From contig NZ_BMPH01000012.1 of NCBI RefSeq assembly GCF_014647495.1, positions 83,930 through 147,929 on the forward strand: a stretch of 64,000 nt of DNA, read 5' to 3'. Source of the DNA: Glutamicibacter protophormiae. Its GTDB lineage: Bacteria > Actinomycetota > Actinomycetes > Actinomycetales > Micrococcaceae. A program made the position numbers and the translations under genes. Position 1 is the first letter of the stretch. Every line of letters starts with the position of its first letter. Of this stretch, positions 17,499 through 26,320 are shown piece by piece. The notes beneath the pieces were generated by a model, which was not told where the DNA came from, made no database searches, and saw only the letters and a program-made list of their open reading frames with translations.

Positions 17499-18431
17499 AT
17501 GGACGCGACGCAACTTCCGGTCATTGCCGTGGTCGGCCCAACCGGAACCGGCAAATCCGATCTGGCCATCGCCCTGGCCAGGAACCTGAACGGCGAGATC
17601 GTCAATTCAGATGCACTGCAGTTCTACCGGGGCATGGACATCGGAACCGCGAAGCTGTCCCCTGAGGAGCGCGGAGGCATCGAGCACCACCTCATGGACA
17701 TCATGTCCGTGCGGGAGGAAGCCTCTGTCGCGGAATTCCAGATCCAGGCCCGTGAGTGTTTTGAAGCGATTCGAGCCAAGGGCAGGGTGCCTGTCATGGT
17801 CGGCGGTTCCGGCCTGTATGTGCGTGCTGCACTGGATGTCATCGACTTCCCGCCCACCGATCCGCAGGTGCGGGCACGGCTCGAAGCCGAAGTGCAGGCG
17901 CACGGAGACGGCGAGGTACGTCGTCGGCTGGCGGAAGTGGATCCGGTGTCTGCGGCGAGGAATCTCGACCAGCGGCGCGCCATCCGCGCTTTGGAGGTCT
18001 TTGAAATCTCCGGCCGGGCTTTCAGCTCCTATATGCCCCAGCGCCAGTATTTCCAGCCTGCGGTGCAGATCGGGCTAAATTACGAGCGTTCCGCGTTGCA
18101 TGCGACGTTGGAAGCCCGGGTCCATACAATGGATTCCAAGGGACTGGCCCAGGAAGTGGAAGGCCTGCTGGACTCGGGCTTGCGCGAGGGCAAGACCGCG
18201 TCGCGGGCCATCGGCTACCAGCAGTACATTGATTTCCTGGACGGGAAGATCGGGCGCGCCGAGGCGATTGATCAGACAGTGGTCGCCACCCGCAAGTTCG
18301 CCCGCCGCCAGATCACCTGGTTCAATGCCGATGAACGGGTCGCCTGGCTGGACCCGACCAAACCCGGGCTGCTTGAACAGGCGGTGGCGCTGGTGCTCGA
18401 AAGCCAGCGAACTATCGCCCCCAGCGAATGA
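17499..18431 (+). CDS. miaA: tRNA dimethylallyltransferase
   Basis: A 310-residue transferase that puts the dimethylallyl group on A37 of tRNAs reading UNN codons. The P-loop GPTGTGKS is at 13-20, NSDALQFYRGMDIGTAK forms the substrate-binding region, and RKFARRQITWF near the C-terminus is typical. It follows miaB by 4 bases and precedes dapF by 23 bases; the trio is conserved in actinobacteria. Confidence 0.95.
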   Translation: MDATQLPVIAVVGPTGTGKSDLAIALARNLNGEIVNSDALQFYRGMDIGTAKLSPEERGGIEHHLMDIMSVREEASVAEFQIQARECFEAIRAKGRVPVMVGGSGLYVRAALDVIDFPPTDPQVRARLEAEVQAHGDGEVRRRLAEVDPVSAARNLDQRRAIRALEVFEISGRAFSSYMPQRQYFQPAVQIGLNYERSALHATLEARVHTMDSKGLAQEVEGLLDSGLREGKTASRAIGYQQYIDFLDGKIGRAEAIDQTVVATRKFARRQITWFNADERVAWLDPTKPGLLEQAVALVLESQRTIAPSE

Positions 18432-18454
18432 AGCACTAAACACGAGGAGCACGG

Positions 18455-19387
18455 ATGTACCGCAGCGAACTTCAGCAGCTTGCAGGCCTGCCATTTGCCA
18501 AGGGGCATGCAACTGGAAACGATTTCGTCTTGCTGGCGGATCCCACAGGAGCCCTTGAAATCACCGCGGCGCAAGTGGAGTCCCTATGCCACCGTCGTTT
18601 CGGCATCGGCGGCGACGGGCTGATCCGTGCGGTGCCGACCGCCCAGATGTCCGGGTATGAGCAGCAGTTCAACGAGAATCCCAAGGCCTACTGGTTCATG
18701 GACTACCGCAACAACGACGGTTCCATCGCTGAGATGTGCGGCAACGGAGTGCGCGCCTTCGTGCACTTCCTCCTTGCGGAAGGCCTGGTGAATCTGCCGG
18801 TCGGGCAGAGCCTGCAGATCGGCAGCCGTGCGGGCGTCAAGGAAGTCACCCGGCTGACGGACGGGTATGCGGCCAACCTGGGCCCATGGGGTTTGATCCA
18901 TGAGGACCAGGCCGCCAGCGACTCGGTGGACTCGATGGTCCGCCCCAGCGGCTGGGAACAGGCGCTTCCGGCGTTGAGCATAACCATGGGCAATCCGCAT
19001 ACCGTGGTAGCGCTGCCCGACCAAGGCATGCTGGATGACCTGAACCTATTTATCGCCCCAGAAGTTTCCCCGGCCCCTCCCTACGGCACCAACGTGGAAT
19101 TCGTGGTTCCCGCAGAGCCGCTGATCGAGGACGGCACGGCCCGGGTGAAGATGCGCGTCTTTGAACGAGGGGTAGGGGAGACGCTGTCCTGCGGCACTGG
19201 AGCCTGCGCAGCGGCAGCGGCAATGCGTTATTGGGCGCGCGGCACCGCCCTGATCAATAATTGGTCGGTCGAGGTTCCCGGCGGCACCGTCGGGGTTGAA
19301 TTCCTTGCCAACGGCGACGCCCGGGAAGATACCGTGCTCAGCGGACCGGCGGAACTGGTTGCGCGAGGCATCATCGGCCGGGACTAG
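18455..19387 (+). CDS. dapF: Diaminopimelate epimerase
   Basis: A 310-residue epimerase converting LL- to meso-diaminopimelate for lysine and peptidoglycan. The two catalytic cysteines are present: Cys95 in EMCGNGVR and Cys246 in SCGTGACA. GHATGNDFV near the N-terminus is the substrate-binding turn. It ends a presumed miaB-miaA-dapF unit; a GC hairpin follows. dapA of the same pathway is 18 kb upstream in this window. Confidence 0.95.
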   Translation: MYRSELQQLAGLPFAKGHATGNDFVLLADPTGALEITAAQVESLCHRRFGIGGDGLIRAVPTAQMSGYEQQFNENPKAYWFMDYRNNDGSIAEMCGNGVRAFVHFLLAEGLVNLPVGQSLQIGSRAGVKEVTRLTDGYAANLGPWGLIHEDQAASDSVDSMVRPSGWEQALPALSITMGNPHTVVALPDQGMLDDLNLFIAPEVSPAPPYGTNVEFVVPAEPLIEDGTARVKMRVFERGVGETLSCGTGACAAAAAMRYWARGTALINNWSVEVPGGTVGVEFLANGDAREDTVLSGPAELVARGIIGRD

Positions 19388-19393
19388 CACTCA

Positions 19394-19440
19394 GTCCCGC
19401 CCGCGGCACGGCCGGGGCAGGCTACCGGGCCGGGCGGGAA
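19394..19440. terminator. Convergent terminator between dapF and the methyltransferase
   Basis: TCCCGCCCG pairs with CGGGCGGGA across a GC-rich loop. The 3' end of the minus-strand gene (stop at 19422-19424) lies within it. It could serve both strands. Confidence 0.5.
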
Positions 19441-20030
19441 ACCTTTAAGACGCGGAAAGCCTTGGCCGTAGCTTCACGGGTGACGTTCCAGTCGCCCGGG
19501 AGCTGGGCAACCAACCACTTCTGCAGGGAATCACTGCCCAAGTTCTTCTGCACCACCATCCAGGCCTCGCCGCCGGGCGCGAGCCTCGGCAACCACTGCA
19601 GCAACAGCTCATGCAGGGCATCCTTGCCGATACGGATCGGGGGATTGGACCAGATCGTGTCGAATTCAAGCTCGGGATCCACGGACTCAGGCCGGCCGAC
19701 AACCACGTTGTCCAAGCCCAGGTTCTGCGCGTTCAGGCGGGCTAGCTCGATGGAGCGCTCGTTGACATCGACACCGTAGACCCGAGACTCGGGGCTTTGC
19801 TCCGCGGCGGTGATGGTGATGGGTCCCCAGCCACAGCCGATGTCCAGAATGCGTCCGCGCGGCGTCGGAACATACTTCAGCAGCACTTCGGTGCCCTTGT
19901 CCAAGCCCGAAGGCGAGAAGATACCCGCTGCGGTCTGAATCTTGCGGGCGCGGCCGTTCAACTCGACTGAAATCGTGCGGCGTTCATCGGCCGAGGCGGG
20001 GCTGGCGCTGAAGTAGTGATCCGAGCTCAT
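19422..20030 (-). CDS. RsmC-like class I SAM-dependent methyltransferase
   Basis: A 202-residue methyltransferase. The SAM-binding motif I is LDIGCGWGP, and the catalytic motif SNPPIRIG (NPPx) indicates methylation of a base amino group, as in the RsmC/RlmG 16S/23S rRNA guanine methyltransferases. The frame is open to 20114, but the Met at 20030 (MSSDHYFSASPAS) is the usual family start and has a -10 element 7 nt upstream. The exact RNA target is not known. The gene is divergent from hflX. Confidence 0.85.
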   Translation of the reverse strand: MSSDHYFSASPASADERRTISVELNGRARKIQTAAGIFSPSGLDKGTEVLLKYVPTPRGRILDIGCGWGPITITAAEQSPESRVYGVDVNERSIELARLNAQNLGLDNVVVGRPESVDPELEFDTIWSNPPIRIGKDALHELLLQWLPRLAPGGEAWMVVQKNLGSDSLQKWLVAQLPGDWNVTREATAKAFRVLKVSRPAR

Positions 20031-20037
20031 ACTGCAA

Positions 20038-20065
20038 AGTTTATCGTTGCGTGCCCACGCGCCAA
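20038..20065 (-). promoter_or_regulatory. Promoter of the RsmC-like gene, leaderless
   Basis: On the minus strand TTGGCG (20060-20065) and TAAACT (20038-20043) are 16 bases apart, and TAAACT is 7 nt before the ATG at 20030. This is one of the best-formed leaderless promoters in the window. Confidence 0.55.
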
Positions 20066-20120
20066 ACACGGCTGGAGGCAACGTGACAAAGACAATATGT
20101 ACGGGTGTTCGCAAGACTGA

Positions 20121-20126
20121 TAGAGT
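20121..20126 (+). promoter_or_regulatory. -10 element at the start of the long hflX leader
   Basis: TAGAGT lies 7 nt before an ATG at 20134, so the transcript would begin at that ATG. This implies a 5' leader of about 315 bases before hflX. The -35 region is weak (TGTACG, 16 bases upstream). Confidence 0.45.
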
Positions 20127-20133
20127 TTTCCCT

Positions 20134-20154
20134 ATGACTTTGTTCTTCGTCTAA
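20134..20154 (+). CDS. Putative leaderless six-codon leader peptide MTLFFV of hflX
   Basis: ATG ACT TTG TTC TTC GTC TAA starts exactly where transcription from the TAGAGT element would begin. It is followed after about 30 bases by sequence able to form alternative hairpins and then a T-rich stretch. Short leader ORFs of this kind are known sensors of ribosome stalling for antibiotic-resistance and ribosome-rescue genes. Translation is inferred from position only. Confidence 0.4.
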   Translation: MTLFFV

Positions 20155-20184
20155 TACGTAGCCCACACGGTTACCCGTGATTCC

Positions 20185-20255
20185 CGGATTCCCGGCGCTG
20201 ATTTTGCGCGCCTGGACAGCGGAATCCGCAGGCGGCAAAGTCTTTTCTACTTTTC
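20185..20255 (+). promoter_or_regulatory. Putative transcription attenuator in the hflX leader
   Basis: CGCCTG (20209-20214) pairs with CAGGCG (20229-20234), with CGG/CCG pairing in the loop, and is followed by the T-rich tract TCTTTTCTACTTTT (20241-20254), resembling an intrinsic terminator. The alternative is CGGATTCC (20185-20192) plus GCTG (20197-20200) pairing with CAGCGGAATCCG (20217-20228). It would use the terminator loop and exclude the terminator stem. From 20255 to 20450 I see only a further weak AGGTG/CACCT dyad. Confidence 0.4.
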
Positions 20256-20450
20256 AGAATCCCAGGTGTGTCGGGGTCTTCACCTTGCCTTTGCGTTTGA
20301 GTAACCGCATCAACATCAGCGTCGATCGCTGTCATCAAAAATTGCAAAGGATACTCAATGACCAACGAACACCTAGAAAACGACCGTGCCACGTCGCAAA
20401 GTGGGGGTGCCCCGCACTATTCTGGAAAGCGAAGTACTTCAAAGGAGACC

Positions 20451-22019
20451 ATGACTAACTCCGAGTCACACGAACACGATTCATCGTCAATGGACGAAGC
20501 CCAGATTCAGGCGGCCATTGATCGCATCCTTGCGGCAGATGAGGCCCAGGGGCCGCAGGTGCAGCATTTCGCATCCGATGATGAATCCATCTTCTCGGGC
20601 CAGGCGACAGCACTAAACCGCTTTTCCTCCGGCTATTCCACCTACGACGGCGAGCAGGACGATCTAGCCGAACGACGCGCGCTGCGCCGTGTTGCGGGCC
20701 TGTCTACCGAGCTTGAAGACGTCACCGAGGTCGAATACCGCCAGCTGCGTCTGGAACGCGTGGTATTGGCCGGGGTATGGACCGACGGCAGCGTCACCGA
20801 AGCGGAGAACTCCCTGCGCGAATTGGCCGCGCTGGCAGAGACCGCCGGCTCGGAGGTACTCGACGGTGTGGTGCAGCGCCGAAGCAAGCCAGACCCGTCG
20901 ACCTACCTGGGCTCGGGCAAAGCCATGGAATTGCGCGAGATCGTGGCTTCCACGGGAGCCGATACCGTGATCGTCGATGCTGAACTTGCCCCGTCGCAGC
21001 GCCGTGCGCTGGAGGACGTCGTCAAGGTCAAGGTCATCGACCGCACCAGCCTGATCCTGGATATCTTTGCGCAGCATGCCAAGTCCCGCGAGGGCAAGGC
21101 CCAAGTCGAACTGGCCCAGCTGGAATATCTGCTTCCGCGTCTTCGCGGCTGGGGCGAGTCCATGTCCCGTCAGGCGGGTGGCCGTGTCGGCGCCGCCGGC
21201 GGCGGCATCGGTTCGCGCGGCCCGGGTGAAACCAAGATCGAGATGGACCGCCGGCGCATTCGCGACCGCATGGCCAAACTGCGTCGCGAGATCAAGGCGA
21301 TGAAACCGGCTCGCGAAGCCAAGCGCGCAAACCGCCGCCGCAACGAGGTTCCGGCGGTGGCCATTGCCGGCTACACCAATGCCGGGAAGTCCTCGTTGCT
21401 CAACCGTCTGACTAACGCCGGGGTCTTGGTGGAGAACGCCTTGTTCGCCACGCTGGATCCCACGGTACGTCAGTCGGCTACGGAAGACGGGCTGACCTAC
21501 ACGCTGGCTGACACGGTGGGCTTCGTGTCGAACCTGCCTACCCAGCTGGTGGAGGCTTTCCGATCGACGCTGGAGGAAATCGCCGATTCTGACCTGATCC
21601 TCCACGTCGTCGATGCTTCGCATCCGGACCCGGAAGGCCAGATCCAGGCTGTACGCACGGTGTTGGGTGAAGTTGATGCACTGAATATTCCCGAGATTAT
21701 CGTGCTGAACAAGGCGGATGTGGCTGACCCGTTCGTCATTGAACGGATCCGCAATCGCGAATCGAACACCGTGGTTGTCTCGGCGCACACCGGAGAGGGC
21801 ATCGAGGAGCTCTTGGCGAAGGTCAGCTCTTCCATCCCGCGTCCGAGCGTGCAGATGGAAGTGCTGATTCCATACAACCGCGGGGATTTGATCGCGAAAC
21901 TGCATCAGAGCGAATCTGAAATCCTTGACAGCGAGCATCTGGAGAACGGAACCAGAATGATCGTCAAGGTAAGAGAATCAATGGCAGCAGAGTTGGAGAC
22001 TTTCAACCTTCATGGATAA
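20451..22019 (+). CDS. hflX: GTPase HflX
   Basis: A 522-residue ribosome-associated GTPase; HflX splits stalled 70S ribosomes and in some bacteria gives macrolide/lincosamide tolerance. A glycine-rich segment GAAGGGIGSRGPGETK precedes the G domain, whose P-loop GYTNAGKS is at 307-314, with DTVGFV and NKAD motifs following. Start 20451 has AAAGGAGA at ideal spacing; an in-frame ATG at 20358, also behind AAAGG, would add 31 residues. The gene overlaps the helicase start by 8 bases. A 400-base region with an apparent attenuator separates it from its divergent neighbour. Confidence 0.93.
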   Translation: MTNSESHEHDSSSMDEAQIQAAIDRILAADEAQGPQVQHFASDDESIFSGQATALNRFSSGYSTYDGEQDDLAERRALRRVAGLSTELEDVTEVEYRQLRLERVVLAGVWTDGSVTEAENSLRELAALAETAGSEVLDGVVQRRSKPDPSTYLGSGKAMELREIVASTGADTVIVDAELAPSQRRALEDVVKVKVIDRTSLILDIFAQHAKSREGKAQVELAQLEYLLPRLRGWGESMSRQAGGRVGAAGGGIGSRGPGETKIEMDRRRIRDRMAKLRREIKAMKPAREAKRANRRRNEVPAVAIAGYTNAGKSSLLNRLTNAGVLVENALFATLDPTVRQSATEDGLTYTLADTVGFVSNLPTQLVEAFRSTLEEIADSDLILHVVDASHPDPEGQIQAVRTVLGEVDALNIPEIIVLNKADVADPFVIERIRNRESNTVVVSAHTGEGIEELLAKVSSSIPRPSVQMEVLIPYNRGDLIAKLHQSESEILDSEHLENGTRMIVKVRESMAAELETFNLHG

Positions 22020-24009
22020 GCAAGAGCAGGCCCTTGACCTGCTGGAAGCGGCAGTAACTTCCATGGGCGGTGCCATGCGCACCGGCCAGCAGGAAATGGT
22101 CAAACACGTCGTCTCGGCGCTGGAAGACGAAGAGCACCTGCTCGTTCAAGCCGGAACCGGTACGGGCAAGTCCATGGGCTACCTGATTCCGGCCCTGGCG
22201 CACGCGCAGACCAGCTCCAAGCCGGTGATCGTATCGACGGCAACCCTAGCGTTGCAGTCGCAGATTGTCGGTCGCGACGTACCCCGGCTCCTGGATTCGC
22301 TCAAGGGCAAGCTCTCGCGACCCATGGATGTGGCCCTGCTCAAGGGCCGATCCAACTACCTTTGCCAGTACAAGCTCGGCGGCGGATATCCGGAGGATGA
22401 CGAGGGGACGTTGTTCTCCTTGGACGAGCCCGCTGCGCCCAGGGGGCAGACATTTTCGCCTCTGGCCAGCGAAGTCATGAAGCTTCGCGACTGGGCCGAG
22501 CGCACCGACACCGGGGACCGGGACGAATTGGTCCCGGGCGTCAGCGACAAAGCCTGGAAACAGGTTTCGGTCTCCGCCATGGAATGCTTGGGCTCGCAGA
22601 AATGCCCCATGGCCGATGAATGCTTCTCGGAGATGGCCCGCGCCCGCGCGGCTGAATCCGATGTGGTGATTACCAACCACGCCCTGCTGGCAGTTTCGGC
22701 CTTTGAAGGGCTGTCGGTGCTGCCGGACTTCGACATCGCCATTATCGACGAAGCACATGAGCTCCAGGACCGCGTCACCAGTTCGGTGTCCGGGGCATTG
22801 TCGGCTCGTACGGTACTCACCGCAGCGGGCGGCGCCAAGCGCCATTGCGCGGTGAACGTGGATGAACTGGTGAAGGCAACGAACAGGCTGGAAAAGGCCT
22901 TGACCGGAGTTCCAACCGGGCTATTGCAGACCGGGCTGCGCGAAGACATGGGTATCGCCCTGAACGACATCGTCGAGCAGGCACGGCTGGTTCTCGCATT
23001 GACCAAGCCGGAAGCAAACGCACCAGCCGATGGCGGCCGGCAGACCGCGCGGTCGCAAATGCAGGCGGTCATGGACGATGCCATCCGCATGCTCGAAGCT
23101 GAAGAGCGCCGTGAGGTGCTCTACACCACCCGCCCGCGCGAGTTCGTCGAGGGTCGCGGTTATGTCGAGGCGGATGACACCCAACCGGCAACACTCAACG
23201 TGGCGCCGCTCTCCGTGGCCGGAAAGCTGCGTGAAGGACTATTCGACGGGCGTACCGTCATCTTGACCAGCGCCACCTTGGCTATCGGCGCGCAATTCGA
23301 CTCCGTGGCGGGATCTCTCGGGCTCATGGGCGCCGGGGCTCCTTCCTGGACCGGCATCGACGTCGGCAGTCCCTTCGACTATCCGAAACAGGGCATCTTG
23401 TACGTTGCCAAGCACCTGCCCAAGCCAGGCAGGCAGCTTGCGGCTGAGACCCTGGACGAAATCGAGGATCTGATCAAGGCTTCGGGCGGTGGCGCGCTGG
23501 CGCTGTTCACCTCGAAGCGATCGGCCGAAGAGGCGGCCGCGATTCTGCGCGAGCGCCTCGATGTGGACATCCTCTGCCAGGGCGAGGCGAGCATGAAGTC
23601 GCTGGTGGCACAGTTCGCCGAGGAGCGGGACACCTGTCTGTTCGGCACCATGACCCTGTGGCAGGGTGTAGACGTGCCCGGCGACGCCTGTCGTTTGGTC
23701 ATTATCGACAAGATCCCGTTCCCCCGTCCGGACGACCCAATTTCCAAGGCACGTACCGAGGATGTGCAGAAGCACGGTGGCAATGGATTCATGCAGGTTT
23801 CGGCAACCCATGCGGCTATCCGCCTCGCCCAGGGCGCTGGCCGCCTGATCCGTTCTGTGTCGGACAAAGGGGTTGTCGCGATCCTCGATTCGAGAATGGC
23901 TACTGCACGCTATGGAAGTTTCCTGAAAGCCTCGCTGCCGCCCATGTGGCCCACCGTGGACAAGAAGACCATCGTCGGCGTTCTCAAGCGCATGGACCCG
24001 AATGGATAA
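22012..24009 (+). CDS. DinG/YoaA-type ATP-dependent DNA helicase
   Basis: A 665-residue superfamily-2 helicase of the XPD/DinG group. Walker A AGTGTGKS is at 47-54 and the DEAH box at 246-249. Four cysteines (118, 192, 198, 204) are spaced as the iron-sulfur cluster ligands of this group. The C-terminal helicase motif includes TLWQGVDVPGDACR and AQGAGRLIRS. It lacks the exonuclease domain of the Bacillus-type DinG. Its ATG lies inside the end of hflX (8-base overlap), so the two are translationally coupled. The role is unwinding of damaged or stalled replication structures, inferred from the family. Confidence 0.9.
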   Translation: MDKQEQALDLLEAAVTSMGGAMRTGQQEMVKHVVSALEDEEHLLVQAGTGTGKSMGYLIPALAHAQTSSKPVIVSTATLALQSQIVGRDVPRLLDSLKGKLSRPMDVALLKGRSNYLCQYKLGGGYPEDDEGTLFSLDEPAAPRGQTFSPLASEVMKLRDWAERTDTGDRDELVPGVSDKAWKQVSVSAMECLGSQKCPMADECFSEMARARAAESDVVITNHALLAVSAFEGLSVLPDFDIAIIDEAHELQDRVTSSVSGALSARTVLTAAGGAKRHCAVNVDELVKATNRLEKALTGVPTGLLQTGLREDMGIALNDIVEQARLVLALTKPEANAPADGGRQTARSQMQAVMDDAIRMLEAEERREVLYTTRPREFVEGRGYVEADDTQPATLNVAPLSVAGKLREGLFDGRTVILTSATLAIGAQFDSVAGSLGLMGAGAPSWTGIDVGSPFDYPKQGILYVAKHLPKPGRQLAAETLDEIEDLIKASGGGALALFTSKRSAEEAAAILRERLDVDILCQGEASMKSLVAQFAEERDTCLFGTMTLWQGVDVPGDACRLVIIDKIPFPRPDDPISKARTEDVQKHGGNGFMQVSATHAAIRLAQGAGRLIRSVSDKGVVAILDSRMATARYGSFLKASLPPMWPTVDKKTIVGVLKRMDPNG

Positions 24010-24021
24010 CCGCTTGGATCG

Positions 24022-24046
24022 CTGAAACGGCTTTCAGGATTGGATG
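24022..24046 (+). terminator. Small hairpin after the helicase gene
   Basis: CTGAAA-CGGC-TTTCAG begins 13 bases after the stop and is followed by GGATTGGATGATTTTTATT, a T-rich tail. The stem is short. Confidence 0.4.
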
Positions 24047-24610
24047 ATTTTTATTCACTGGGAGCCGTGGAATGGTGGTCGTAATTCTCAAGCACCCCGC
24101 ATTCCGCTGCTCCGTCTATTCGATTATCGTAGTGTTCGCGGGCGGTTCCAGTGATGGTGGCGCGGAATTGTCATTTTCGCAGTAGAGACGGTTCAATTGT
24201 GTAAAATTTCCCGTGCCGGATAATTTCGGATGAATTCAATTCCACCATCATGGATGAAGGGTGATATTGGTTACTTCCAGCATCGTTCGCCAGCTACTCG
24301 CTAGCGTGCTGCGTTGTCGGATTCTCCGGTGATGTCAGAGGAAATGAGTACCGGCGCCGGTGGCTAGATGAGGGAATCCGAGCACGTTTCAAGTTGAAAG
24401 TCCTGCTGACTGGCACGCTTCCGAATTTCCCCAAATTGGATGATATCGAAGTGAACCCAAAATCAGCTCCCCAAAATCTTCGATGGACTTGCTGCTTGAA
24501 ATTATGAACAATATTCCCGGACGAATTTGAGAAATTAATAGACGGACCTGAAGTTGTTTTTGTACAGGTGCTTCAAGAGGATGGAATTTCGTATCATCAC
24601 GAATTCATTG
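24047..24610 (+). other. AT-richer stretch with no recognisable gene
   Basis: About 560 bases that are visibly richer in A and T than the flanking core genes. Reading frames are interrupted throughout and I recognise no protein fragment, RNA gene or repeat. TATCAT (24593-24598), with TTCAAG 16 bases upstream, could be the promoter of the Excalibur gene. Base composition and position suggest imported or decayed DNA. Confidence 0.5.
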
Positions 24611-24620
24611 AGGAAGTACC

Positions 24621-25511
24621 GTGTCCTATTTTCCTTCTCCTGTTCCACCGGAGCGTCCGAAATCGAAGAGCAGCAAGAAACTCTGGGTTGTCGTAACCGT
24701 TCTTGCCGTACTGGTCATCTTGATGCTTGCCGTACCCGAGTTGGCATTGCTGCTGGGATTGCTTCTCCTGATCGTTTCCTTGATCGGACTGGTCTTGGGC
24801 AAACTGCCGTTTCTCCGTATTTTCGGCAGGAAGCGAATTGCTGCACTAACTGCCGGTTCGGTTCTTATCACCATCGTCGCTGGCGGCTTCATGGACACCA
24901 CCGGCGCGGCGAACGCTCCACCCTCTGCCGACGCAGCTCCGACCACAAAGGTGAGCGAAACACCAACACCCAGTCCATCGCCGTCCACGCTTGCAGATTT
25001 CATTGGCGAAACGTGCGAGGGGGACGAGCTGGTCATGGAACAAGCTTCCGAGAAGCTGTACTGCGACGAGGGTGCCACGAATGCACTTGTTTGGACCAGC
25101 CAAGGCGACCACGATAAGTCTGTTCTAGCTGCCAAGCAAGAGGCAGAGAAGAAGGCCGCAGAGGCAAAGGCCGCCGCCGAGAAAAAGGCAGCCGAGAAGA
25201 AGGCTGCCGAGACGAAGGCTGTGGAGGAGAAGGCTGCTGCCGAAAAGAAAGCAGCGGAGAAAGCCGCTGCCGACAAGCGAAGGGCCGAGGAAGCAGCGGC
25301 TAAAAAGGAAGCGCAGAAGCAAGCTGCCAAAGAAAAGGCAGAACGTGCAGCACCTGAAGCCTACACTCCGCCTGCCAAGGCACCATCTTCCACCTCCTAT
25401 GCGAATTGCACGGCTGTGAAGAATGCCGGGGCCGCTCCCATCTATCAAGGTGACCCGGGATATTCGCGCAAGCTTGATCGTGATGGGGACGGTGTCGGTT
25501 GCGAAAAATAG
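24621..25511 (+). CDS. Membrane-anchored protein with coiled coil and Excalibur domain
   Basis: A 296-residue protein starting at GTG with AGGAAG upstream. Order: polar tail (1-20), three hydrophobic helices (about 21-39, 41-59, 73-91), a Thr/Pro/Ser-rich linker (100-123), a segment with Cys132 and Cys148, a long Ala/Lys/Glu coiled coil (168-243), and a C-terminal Excalibur domain (260-295) with Cys263 and LDRDGDGVGCE, the EF-hand-like calcium loop. Excalibur domains are extracellular and often accompany secreted nucleases. Its end overlaps the start of the HNH lipoprotein gene by 13 bases. The cellular role is unknown; a surface or envelope protein partnering the nuclease is an inference. 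Confidence 0.82.
   Translation: MSYFPSPVPPERPKSKSSKKLWVVVTVLAVLVILMLAVPELALLLGLLLLIVSLIGLVLGKLPFLRIFGRKRIAALTAGSVLITIVAGGFMDTTGAANAPPSADAAPTTKVSETPTPSPSPSTLADFIGETCEGDELVMEQASEKLYCDEGATNALVWTSQGDHDKSVLAAKQEAEKKAAEAKAAAEKKAAEKKAAETKAVEEKAAAEKKAAEKAAADKRRAEEAAAKKEAQKQAAKEKAERAAPEAYTPPAKAPSSTSYANCTAVKNAGAAPIYQGDPGYSRKLDRDGDGVGCEK
25138..25345 (+). repeat. Imperfect GAG/AAG/GCN repeats encoding the Ala/Lys/Glu coiled coil
   Basis: Some 70 codons are almost entirely Ala, Lys and Glu in degenerate AEKKAA-type units. Such tracts expand and contract easily. The nucleotide repeats are imperfect, so the tract is not recent. Confidence 0.7.
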
Positions 25512-26320
25512 CGATTGCTTCGAGCGCATTTCTAGCGCTTTCGGCGATTCTCACGGGATGCTCCGCACCGGCTGGTGGTGCCAGTCTCGCGGACGGCAAT
25601 GAGTCCGCGGATCAACCTGAAATCGTGATCCGGAGCGAAGCTCCGCCGATTGAGATCTATAGTGAAGCCCCAACGCCGATTGCAACGCCTGCGGAGTCAG
25701 CCAGGCCTTCCTCGGCAACAGCATCAACCGCACAAGATGCCGAGAACCTCGGGGAGGAAGCGACCGGAGCCCTGGAGCTTCTGGCGGAAGTACCGGTCAA
25801 GGGACGTGCGCCTAAGACTGGATACGACCGCGACCTGTTTGGCAGCGGGTGGGGGGATCCGGACCGAAACGGGTGCGATGCGCGTAATGATATTCTCGCC
25901 CGTGATCTCGTGGTCCACTCTTTCCAAGACGGTACGGGGGACTGCGTCGTTTTGACCGGAACCCTCAACGATCCGTACACGGGCAAGTCGATCCAGTTTC
26001 AACGTGGTCAGGGAACCAGCAATGCAGTTCAGATCGATCACGTAGTTGCACTCTCTGATGCATGGCAAAAGGGGGCACAGCAGCTATCGGTAGTGGAACG
26101 TCAGGAATTCGCAAATGACCCACTGAATCTCCTGGCTGTGGACGGTCCGACCAATGCGTCAAAAGGCGACAGTGATGCTGCAACCTGGCTTCCACCGGAA
26201 AGAGGATACTGGTGCGATTACGTGACTCGGCAAGTTGAGGTCAAACATAAGTACGGTTTATGGATGACAGGTGCCGAGCATGCAGCGAGTGAGCGTATTC
26301 TCTCCGAGAATTGCACTTAG
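25499..26320 (+). CDS. HNH-endonuclease-like (DUF1524/GmrSD C-terminal type) lipoprotein
   Basis: A 273-residue protein with a TTG start, giving MRKIAIASSAFLALSAILTG and then Cys21, a clean lipobox (LTGC), so it should be exported and lipid-anchored. A Ser/Thr/Pro/Glu-rich linker (22-85) leads to a DUF1524-type fold: YDRDLFGSGWGDPDRNGCDARN, then QIDHVVALSDAW with Asp180-His181, and NDPLNLLAV with Asn210 and a following N-x-x-K, the betabeta-alpha-metal layout. The family is predicted to cleave DNA. Four cysteines in the mature part could form disulfides outside the cell. It overlaps the Excalibur gene by 13 bases. The substrate and biological purpose are not known. Confidence 0.85.
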   Translation: MRKIAIASSAFLALSAILTGCSAPAGGASLADGNESADQPEIVIRSEAPPIEIYSEAPTPIATPAESARPSSATASTAQDAENLGEEATGALELLAEVPVKGRAPKTGYDRDLFGSGWGDPDRNGCDARNDILARDLVVHSFQDGTGDCVVLTGTLNDPYTGKSIQFQRGQGTSNAVQIDHVVALSDAWQKGAQQLSVVERQEFANDPLNLLAVDGPTNASKGDSDAATWLPPERGYWCDYVTRQVEVKHKYGLWMTGAEHAASERILSENCT

